Assembly: GCA_013696965.1 (NCBI GenBank)
Contig: JACCXN010000075.1
Span: forward strand, 1-5,862
Direction: 5' to 3'
Source: Bacteroidota bacterium
Lineage (GTDB): Bacteria > Bacteroidota > Bacteroidia > JACCXN01
Length of the DNA stretch: 5,862 nt
Under the pieces are notes generated by a model. The model made no database searches and was not told the DNA's origin. It was given only the letters and a program-made list of their open reading frames with translations. Shown piece by piece: positions 1 to 5,054 of this stretch; positions within the stretch are counted from its first letter, which is position 1, and the number at the start of each line of letters is the position of its first letter. A program made the translations under genes and the position numbers.

Positions 1-13
1 ACGCCCCTTTTTT

Positions 14-140
14 GCTACGAAGAATACAGGGCTACGCCCCTTATGCTACGGTAATAATGGGGCGTAGCCCTAAAATCTCCGTAGAAAAACAACGAAAATT
101 TAAAAAACAGGGGCGTAGCCCTGAAATCAGATTGAGCCTA
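14..140. repeat. Long repeat unit, copy 1 (about 127 bp)
   Basis: This stretch is nearly identical to 297-424. It begins gctacgaagaatacaggg and contains one forward core (28-40) and two inverted cores (59-71 and 110-122). It ends in a shared tail, tgaaatcagattgagcc. The copies differ by a few substitutions (for example ctccg against cttgg near 77-81) and a one-base change in an A-run. Both units have the same orientation, so they are direct repeats that could recombine and delete the tandem units between them. Confidence 0.88.
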
Positions 141-176
141 TGGTATGATTAGGAAAGATATCAGGGCTACGCCCCT
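102..176. terminator. Second terminator-like palindrome, possibly bidirectional
   Basis: Positions 109-124 and 161-176 are perfect 16-bp inverted complements separated by 36 bases. On the minus strand the structure is followed by a run of six T (107-102). On the plus strand the right arm runs into five T (176-180, the first inside the stem). The inner copy alone (108-123) repeats the short hairpin plus T-run seen at 384-407. It could act as a backup terminator. The long loop weakens the case for the 16-bp stem. Confidence 0.35.
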
Positions 177-310
177 TTTTATCTACACATACATTTTGCT
201 ACGAAGAATACAGGGCTACGCCCCTTTTTATCTACACATACATTTTGCTACGAAGAATACAGGGCTAACGCCCCTTTTTAACTACACATACGTTTTGCTA
301 CGAAGAATAC
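163..310. repeat. Tandem array of three 49-50 bp units
   Basis: Three head-to-tail units start at 163, 212 and 261, with periods of 49, 49 and 50 bases. Each holds the palindromic core, a T-run, a segment containing actacacatac or tctacacatac, and gctacgaagaatac. Units 1 and 2 are almost identical. Unit 3 has an extra A inside the core and a few substitutions. The fourth core, at 311, begins the second long unit. A shortened version of the same unit, lacking the acacatac segment, is visible at 1-27. The pattern suggests slippage or unequal crossover within the cluster. Confidence 0.9.
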
Positions 311-424
311 AGGGCTACGCCCCTTATGCTACGGTATTAATGGGGCGTAGCCCTAAAATCTTGGTAGAAAAACAATGGAAATTAAAAAAAACAGGGGCGT
401 AGCCCTGAAATCAGATTGAGCCCA
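297..424. repeat. Long repeat unit, copy 2 (about 128 bp)
   Basis: Second copy of the unit at 14-140, in direct orientation, offset by 283 bases and then by 284 after a one-base insertion in the A-run near 384-391. It has a forward core at 311-323 and inverted cores at 342-354 and 394-406. It lies closest to the 3' end of the kinase gene on the minus strand and contains the best terminator-like structure in the window. Confidence 0.88.
384..407 (-). terminator. Probable intrinsic terminator of the kaiC-kaiB-kinase operon
   Basis: Read on the minus strand, 407 to 392 is cagggctacgcccctg. It can fold as a 5-bp CAGGG/CCCTG stem with a 6-base loop, or alternatively as GGGC/GCCC with a 3-base loop. 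Eight T residues follow at once (391-384). It lies about 90 nt past the kinase stop codon, the right place to end the operon transcript. The stem is short, so efficiency is uncertain. The structure is an inverted copy of the repeat core, so the repeat itself seems to supply the terminator. Confidence 0.55.
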
Positions 425-498
425 TCAATGAAAATTTCGGGTAAAATAGCAAATTTCACAGCAGCTATGAGGCAGGTGGGGCTGCTTATTGGGCTGCT

Positions 499-2277
499 TT
501 AAGAGTTGGGCTGATGGTCAGCTTTTCCAATTGGTAAGGTAAAATGAAAAGTAGTTCCTTTTCCCACCTCACTTTCAACCCAAATCTTTCCTTTATGTTT
601 TTTAATAAAGTCTTTTACAAGAATTAAACCCAAGCCTCTAGATTCGTCCTTTTCAGGTTCTGAACTGTTTATGGCAGATTCATAGCTAAATAATTTTTCT
701 CGATTCTGGTCAGACATTCCAATACCTGTATCCTTTATTGAAATCTGAATAAACGAATTCCCTTTTTTAAGAGCAGAAGCTATAATTCTGCCACCCTTTG
801 GTGTAAATTTGATAGAGTTTGTTATAAGGTTTTGAAAAATTGACCTTATTAAAAACGGGTCAACCCGAACCCGAAACGATTTATCCACTTCATTAATAAT
901 TTGTATCTCTTTTTGTTTAGCATTTTCTTCTATGAGTTCTGTTGACAGGGAAACTAATTCATATAAATTTCTGTTTTGAGGGTCGAAGTTTATTTTTTTT
1001 GATTTTTGTTTTGACAATTCTACAAGCTCGTTTAGTTGATTGACTATTTTAACCGAAGAGCCATTGATTATTTTAGCTAAAATTTCTATTTCTTCTTGTT
1101 TAAGAGATTTAATATCGGTCATCAAAATTTCAGAAGTAGCAATAATTGAAGTAAAAGGATTTCTTAAATCGTGTGAAATAATAGAAATAAATTTGTCTTT
1201 AGACTTTGTGGCTTTATCAAGTTCATAATTAATTTCTTCAAGTCTGTCATATGCGGATTCTAAAACTTTAGTTCTTTCAATTACTTTAAATTCCAGTTCC
1301 TGATTAAGATTTGTTATTTCCTGCTGGGCTTTAAGTAATTTTTTATTTTGGTCATAATGTTCTCTCTCAGCTTTTAATATTGCCGTAACGTTTTGGCTGG
1401 TACCTATGAACTGATAGGCTTTGCCTTTTTTTAAAATTACTTTGCCTTTTACATGAAGGATTTTTTTTTCGATCTCCGCTGGAGTGTTGATACTGGTGAA
1501 AAAATCAAAGGAGCCGGTTTCTTTAACTGCAGTGTCGAAAATTTCTTTTGATGCTGCCCGGTCATTTTGATGAATTAAATCATAGGGTGTTAATGTCAAT
1601 GAGCTTTTATCAGTCAATCCGTATATTTTATAAAACTCCGGGGATACTGTTATCTCTTTTGTTTTCAGGTTCACGGTCCAGCTGCCCATTTCCGCTATTT
1701 TTTCCGCTTCCTCGAGCAATTTTTTTTGTGTTATTAATTCTTCCTGGTGTTTTTTAATATTGGAAATATCTGTTATGATAAGGTTAAAAACACTTTTGCT
1801 TTCCAGACTCAATGTATTTATTGATATCAGGACAGGAATACTCTTTTGGCCCCGGGCACCGATGTAATATTCATCCTTTGCCGGATTCATTTTGCTGTCA
1901 TTTAACAGATTTTCAAACCTGGATTTTGAGGGGGCTTCAATATAATTTATAAAATCATTTCCTATAATTTTTTTAAGGGGAGCGTTCACCATTTCAGAGA
2001 AACAGGAATTACTGAAAAGGATAATTCCATCCTCATTAAGGGTAACAGCGCCTTCATGCATTTTTTCCATTAAAAGACGGTAAATTTTATCCGCTGAGCT
2101 TTCTGTGTAAATTTTCCGGGATTTTCCTTCCTTAACAACAAGTGCATCAACATGCCCGGCTTTGATTGCTTCAATGAAATTTCTGGCCTCCTGTAATTTA
2201 AGCAAATGGTTAGCATTTTCTTTCTTTACATTTTCCAGTTCCTCTTTAAGTTCTATGATGTTTTTCTCCATGTTCAT
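499..2277 (-). CDS. Soluble PAS-PAS sensor histidine kinase, probable KaiBC output kinase
   Basis: A 592-residue cytoplasmic histidine kinase: no signal peptide or membrane segment is visible. An N-terminal helix (about 1-40) leads to the motif AIKAGHVDALVV and then a first PAS domain (about 65-175, with EGAVTLNEDGIILFSN). A short helix precedes a second, PAS_3-like domain (about 190-302). A coiled coil follows (about 305-360). The HisKA H-box SHDLRNPF carries phospho-acceptor His369. The HATPase_c domain has an N-box NLITNSIKFT (Asn483, Asn487), a G1 box DTGIGM (516-521) and a G2 box RGLGLIL (547-553). All catalytic motifs are intact, so it should autophosphorylate. There is no receiver domain, so a separate response regulator is needed, and none is in the window. 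The ATG lies 5 nt after the kaiB stop, arguing for co-transcription and coupled translation. Unlike cyanobacterial SasA, it has no KaiB-like domain. A direct link to KaiC or KaiB is inferred from gene order only. Confidence 0.95.
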   Translation of the reverse strand: MNMEKNIIELKEELENVKKENANHLLKLQEARNFIEAIKAGHVDALVVKEGKSRKIYTESSADKIYRLLMEKMHEGAVTLNEDGIILFSNSCFSEMVNAPLKKIIGNDFINYIEAPSKSRFENLLNDSKMNPAKDEYYIGARGQKSIPVLISINTLSLESKSVFNLIITDISNIKKHQEELITQKKLLEEAEKIAEMGSWTVNLKTKEITVSPEFYKIYGLTDKSSLTLTPYDLIHQNDRAASKEIFDTAVKETGSFDFFTSINTPAEIEKKILHVKGKVILKKGKAYQFIGTSQNVTAILKAEREHYDQNKKLLKAQQEITNLNQELEFKVIERTKVLESAYDRLEEINYELDKATKSKDKFISIISHDLRNPFTSIIATSEILMTDIKSLKQEEIEILAKIINGSSVKIVNQLNELVELSKQKSKKINFDPQNRNLYELVSLSTELIEENAKQKEIQIINEVDKSFRVRVDPFLIRSIFQNLITNSIKFTPKGGRIIASALKKGNSFIQISIKDTGIGMSDQNREKLFSYESAINSSEPEKDESRGLGLILVKDFIKKHKGKIWVESEVGKGTTFHFTLPIGKADHQPNS

Positions 2278-2282
2278 AATAC

Positions 2283-2609
2283 TTAAATGATTTGCAATTC
2301 TTTCAAAACCTTCTCCGTATCCGACAAATCTCCAATAAACCTGACAACGGGTAAGGGGAGTAGTTTTATCAATAGGGGAATAGCAATTATTTCCTCAAGG
2401 AGCGCAAAGTCAGGCTGCTGATAAATATCAATAATTTCTAACTCATACCTGCCTTTGAGATATTTTTCGCAGATGGATTTAATATTTACAACAGCATGGG
2501 AAGAGTTTGGGTGTATGCCTGAAATGTATAAATTAAGAATATATTTTTCTTCCGGGGGGCCTTTGGGACCTTCATTAATATCAATATTTTCCCGAGTTTT
2601 CTTCGCCAT
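2283..2609 (-). CDS. kaiB: KaiB, fold-switching clock/timer protein
   Basis: A 108-residue KaiB family protein with a thioredoxin-like fold. In characterised systems KaiB switches fold and binds the CI ring of phosphorylated KaiC. Visible family signatures are the first strand YILNLYISG (23-31), the SICEKYLKGRYELEIIDIYQQP block (45-66) and IKLLPLPVVRFIGDLSD (81-97). A charged, probably disordered N-terminal extension of about 22 residues precedes the first strand; cyanobacterial KaiB has only a few residues there. The C-terminus stops at about residue 93 of the cyanobacterial protein, so the last segment is missing. The conserved Gly and Asp of the GLD motif are replaced (ELQ, 104-106). The start is fixed by an in-frame TAG immediately upstream of the ATG. 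There is no Shine-Dalgarno sequence at normal spacing. It sits 67 nt after kaiC and 5 nt before the kinase gene. Confidence 0.96.
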   Translation of the reverse strand: MAKKTRENIDINEGPKGPPEEKYILNLYISGIHPNSSHAVVNIKSICEKYLKGRYELEIIDIYQQPDFALLEEIIAIPLLIKLLPLPVVRFIGDLSDTEKVLKELQII

Positions 2610-2676
2610 CTAATTGAGTTTTTTCAAATAATTCTTATACAGTAAAATTTTTTTTATCCTCCTTCCTTCTGATTCA
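2610..2676 (-). other. kaiC-kaiB intercistronic gap with a misplaced aaggagg
   Basis: This gap of 67 nt is the widest in the operon. On the minus strand, just after the kaiC stop, it reads ggaaggagg (2666-2658), a strong anti-16S match. However, it lies about 49 nt upstream of the kaiB ATG and has no ATG, GTG or TTG at 5-10 nt. It therefore does not explain kaiB initiation. No stable hairpin is evident. It may be a chance purine run or a remnant of an earlier start. Confidence 0.4.
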
Positions 2677-4152
2677 TTATTTTTTTGATCTGATTTTTTC
2701 ACGAAGCCTACCCTCTTTTTTTGGGATAGCCTCAAGGGAAATTCCATTATTTGAAATAGTAATTTTTTTCACACTCCTGGAATGGCCCATTCCCCTTGCT
2801 TTCAGAACGGTCAGCGTCCTATTGCGTTGCCCTTGCGTTTCTGCATCCTCAACCATGATCCACGTATCAACCAGGGATGAAATTCCCTCATCGCTTGGAT
2901 TTCGTTCAATTAATTTCTCTGTAATTGCGGCTGTAAATATTACGGTTATCTGCTCCAGTTTTAAGTAATCTACAAACAGGGTAAGCATTAATCGAACACT
3001 GCTGTTTGGGTCTTCGTTCATTAAATTGGTAATAGGATCAATGATGACTATAGCCGGTTTTAATTTTTTAATTACTTCCTTGATGGAAATAAAATGCAAT
3101 TCAAGATTTTGTAAAGTAGGCCTTGAATAGTAAAAATGTAAAAATTCTGATTTAACCTCTGGCTCAAGATCAATTCCTATGGAATTCATATTCCTTATAA
3201 CCTGGTTGGGTGCTTCTTCGAAGGCACAAAAAAGAACCTTTTTCTTTTCTATGCATGCATTTTTTGCAAAGGAGGTTACAATGCTTGTTTTTCCTGTTCC
3301 GGCTGTTCCTGATACAAGAATACTGCTTCCAACATAAAAACCTTTTTTATCCAGCATTTCGTTCAAATCTTTAATTCCGGTAGAAATAATTTTTGAACTT
3401 ATCTTGTGCTGGATTATTTCACTTATTATTGGGAAAACTGTTATGCCATTTTCTTCTATAATGAAGGGGTATTCATTGTTTCCGTGAAGTGTTCCCCTGT
3501 ATTTTACAATTCTTAAGCGCCTGGTGGACACCTGGTCTTTAACACGGTTGTCCAGCAATATTACACAATCAGCCACATATTCTTCCAGGCCGTGTCGCGT
3601 GAGAAAGGTGTCTCCAATTTCAGCGGTAATTATCGCAGTTACCTTCTTTTCTTTTAACCAAATAAAAAGCCTTTTAAATTCTGACCGGAGCGTCTTGTAG
3701 TCCAAACCATAAAAAAGTGTATCCAGGGAGTCCAGAACCACCCGCTTTGCTTTAACTTTGTTTATTGCTTGTTCAATCCTTACGAAAAGTCCTTCAATAT
3801 TATATTTACCAGTTTCTATTGTTTCATCGCTATTAATGATCTGTACATGTTCAAGATAAATTTTATTGTTACCAAGATGCGTTTCAAGATCATAACCAAG
3901 GGATTTAACATTTACCATCAATTCCTCGATTTTTTCCTCAAAAGCCATAAACACAGCAGGTTCATCAAACAACGTGATCCCGTTCACCAGGAACTCCATT
4001 GCCATCAGCGTTTTTCCACAGCCTGTATTCCCCAACAATAATGTAGGTCGGTTTTTGGGTAACCCACCCATTGTTAGATCATCCAGCCCTTTGATTCCGG
4101 TAGGGGATTTGGGAAGGGTGCCAGGAAAATTTGTTTTATTTATCTTTTTCAT
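2677..4152 (-). CDS. kaiC: KaiC, circadian-type ATPase/autokinase (KaiC2-like)
   Basis: A 491-residue protein with two tandem RecA/DnaB-type KaiC domains; the family forms double-ring hexamers. CI (about 12-245) has Walker A GNTGCGKT (41-48), catalytic Glu72-Glu73 (FMAFEEK), a Walker B-type strand RVVLDSLD (137-144) and the KYRGTLHGNNEYPF block (217-230). CII (about 252-478) has Walker A GTAGTGKT (282-289), Glu312-Glu313 (FCAFEEAP), AIVIIDPIT (367-375) and KARGMGHS (451-458), which supplies the Lys/Arg that reaches the neighbouring subunit. By alignment, Synechococcus Ser431-Thr432 correspond to Ser425-Ser426 in DEGISSLVDT, and Thr426 to Ser420. Autokinase activity is therefore expected, with a Ser-Ser pair. 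The C-terminal tail is short and basic (EGRLREKIRSKK), without the long KaiA-binding tail of KaiC1, and no kaiA is nearby. The first ATG fits the family N-terminus. It is the first gene of the operon. Confidence 0.97.
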   Translation of the reverse strand: MKKINKTNFPGTLPKSPTGIKGLDDLTMGGLPKNRPTLLLGNTGCGKTLMAMEFLVNGITLFDEPAVFMAFEEKIEELMVNVKSLGYDLETHLGNNKIYLEHVQIINSDETIETGKYNIEGLFVRIEQAINKVKAKRVVLDSLDTLFYGLDYKTLRSEFKRLFIWLKEKKVTAIITAEIGDTFLTRHGLEEYVADCVILLDNRVKDQVSTRRLRIVKYRGTLHGNNEYPFIIEENGITVFPIISEIIQHKISSKIISTGIKDLNEMLDKKGFYVGSSILVSGTAGTGKTSIVTSFAKNACIEKKKVLFCAFEEAPNQVIRNMNSIGIDLEPEVKSEFLHFYYSRPTLQNLELHFISIKEVIKKLKPAIVIIDPITNLMNEDPNSSVRLMLTLFVDYLKLEQITVIFTAAITEKLIERNPSDEGISSLVDTWIMVEDAETQGQRNRTLTVLKARGMGHSRSVKKITISNNGISLEAIPKKEGRLREKIRSKK

Positions 4153-4341
4153 GAGGGTTTGAATCTTTAAGGAGGTAAATGTAACTCTTAAAAAGGCTTA
4201 ATCCCTTAAAAATCAAAAAATCTTCTTCTAAAACAGCATTGTTTCCAACTTCTTATAGTTCTCAATATAGTAACTCTGATATGAAAATGTTGAGTTTTCT
4301 AATTATTTTTATGATAAAAGGAGTTTAATCTAAATGCTAAC

Positions 4342-4529
4342 TTAAATGCTGTGTTGGCCAGAATTTGCAGTATTGAAGCCAATCATTTGACAAGCATTCG
4401 TTAAGGAATTTTTTATATTGTTCATAACTTTAGCTTCATTTTCTAACAATTGTAGTAAATCTTTTTCTTTTAATTTTGGCTTTTCTCAATTAATTGTGAT
4501 ATAAATTCTTCTGGCTTTTTAAGATTAAA
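4342..4529 (-). pseudogene. Frameshifted C-terminal fragment of an unknown gene
   Basis: On the minus strand, downstream of two adjacent TAA codons, a frame encodes FNLKKPEEFISQLIEKSQN and then stops. The next frame, entered inside the A-rich stretch near 4485-4495, continues for about 48 codons (PKLKEKDLLQLLENEAKV, ending NSGQHSI) to a TAA at 4342-4344. Joined by one base of frameshift, the two give about 60 residues of helix-like, charged sequence that reads like a genuine protein end. There is no start codon at the proper place and I do not recognise a family. It points the same way as kaiC and lies 190 bp upstream of it. It could also be chance. Confidence 0.3.
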
Positions 4530-4562
4530 TTATTAACCAGTTGATAAATCCCTAATGAAAAA

Positions 4563-4674
4563 ATGAAACTTGTGGATAAACGATTTTATAGAAAACATAT
4601 GGGTGAAATATGGGTGGAAAGCAAACCAGGAGTGGGGCACTACTTTTAACTTCACTCTACCTGATGCTGAATAA
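4563..4674 (+). pseudogene. Relic of a histidine-kinase C-terminus (HATPase_c end)
   Basis: In broken frames this stretch encodes the typical last 35-40 residues of a sensor kinase. KLV lies at 4566-4574. Read one base later, DFIE (4582-4593) is followed by KHMGEIWVESKPGVG (from about 4594). After one surplus G near 4635 comes GTTFNFTLPDAE and a TAA at 4672-4674. At least two to three indels are needed, so it cannot be a working gene. Only the region after the G2 box remains; the H-, N- and G1 boxes are absent. Over the 27 residues from DFI to FTLP, 20 match the operon kinase (residues 556-582). It is probably the remains of another kinase of this type lying in the same orientation as the gene at 5055. 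Confidence 0.75.
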
Positions 4675-4820
4675 TAATTTAAAATCAGATATTTCATCTT
4701 TTCTGGGAGTGTAAATTAAACTGTGCTATTTAGTTTTATTATATTTGATTCATTAAGTAAAGCATAGTTGAGCAATGCTGGAGAGCAACTCAATAAGCAA
4801 TAGCTTAATCCGATAGCATG

Positions 4821-4848
4821 AACAGAGGTTGATATTTCAGCCTCTGTT
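4821..4848 (+). terminator. Strong 12-bp hairpin, possible terminator remnant
   Basis: Arms aacagaggttga (4821-4832) and tcagcctctgtt (4837-4848) enclose a 4-base loop, tatt. All twelve positions pair in plus-strand RNA, one as G-U; in minus-strand RNA that position is an A-C mismatch. The structure therefore favours plus-strand transcription. The T-run after it is weak (gctgataatttt), so termination is uncertain. It lies about 150 bases past the kinase relic and 200 before the next gene. It could be the old terminator of the decayed kinase gene or a structured leader element. Confidence 0.35.
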
Positions 4849-5054
4849 GCTGATAATTTTCTGTCTGTAAAGTTTTGGAAAGCGGTGGCTGTTTTTGTTT
4901 CTGCTTCACGTTATAGGTTTTCCGAATTTTAGCATTACTTACAACTATTATTTAACATCAACCACTTTTTTTGTTATGGGATATTTTATTAACTTTATAA
5001 AGGAAGGATTAGCATTAGTACATTTTGTCCTAATTCATTTATAAAAGCCTATCA

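Larger units (their letters stand above)
1..424. repeat. Cluster of GC-rich palindromic repeats (core agggctacgcccc)
   Basis: Seen directly: a 13-base core, agggctacgcccc, recurs in forward orientation at 28-40, 163-175, 212-224, 261-274 (one extra A) and 311-323. A truncated copy sits at 1-7. The exact reverse complement occurs at 59-71, 110-122, 342-354 and 394-406. Each core can fold alone (GGGC-tac-GCCC), and neighbouring opposite copies can form longer stems: 13 bp for 28-40 with 59-71 and for 311-323 with 342-354, and 16 bp for 109-124 with 161-176. The cores are GC-rich against AT-rich surroundings. The cluster runs off the left edge. It resembles REP- or MITE-like intergenic repeats, but I cannot name a family. 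No protein need be encoded here: the only long open frame (145-402, plus) is made almost wholly of repeat units. Confidence 0.93.
4153..5054. other. Gene-poor region between divergent kaiC and second sensor gene
   Basis: About 900 bases separate the kaiC start (minus) from the start of the next gene (plus). No intact coding frame of convincing quality is present. Three items stand out and are listed separately: a frameshifted minus-strand fragment (4342-4529), a histidine-kinase relic (4563-4674) and a hairpin (4821-4848). Promoters for both divergent genes must lie here, but I found no clear match to the Bacteroidota -7 motif (TAnnTTTG) at proper spacing from a -33 element. The closest is tacattttg at 5019-5027, an imperfect match. 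The rest is featureless AT-rich sequence. Confidence 0.7.

Noticed and set aside
145-402. 85-codon open frame on the plus strand within the repeats
   Set aside because: Its peptide is itself a set of repeats (RIQGYAP and LLRRIQGYAP recur) produced by the 49-50 bp units and palindromic cores. It has no sign of a fold. It is an artefact of repeated DNA whose unit length happens to avoid stops.
1-424. CRISPR array
   Set aside because: The repeats occur in both orientations, the intervals between cores are themselves repeated rather than unique, and the core is only 13 bases.
463-485. Small gcagc/gctgc inverted repeat just past the kinase stop
   Set aside because: The stem is only 5 bp with a 13-base loop and no T-run on the minus strand. 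The repeat-derived hairpin at 384-407 is a better terminator.
4176-4192. Plus-strand aaggaggtaaatg, a perfect Shine-Dalgarno plus ATG ahead of kaiC
   Set aside because: The ATG is followed at once by TAA, so nothing is encoded. It lies on the strand opposite kaiC and cannot serve it.
4742-4800. Possible short inverted repeats around agttgagc and gcaactcaa
   Set aside because: The stems are about 5 bp with long loops, expected by chance in AT-rich sequence.
4805-4945. Minus-strand open frame of about 45 codons (contains KQKQKQPPLSKTLQ)
   Set aside because: No start codon at the beginning, low-complexity composition, and it runs through the 4821-4848 hairpin. A frame of this length is easily random.
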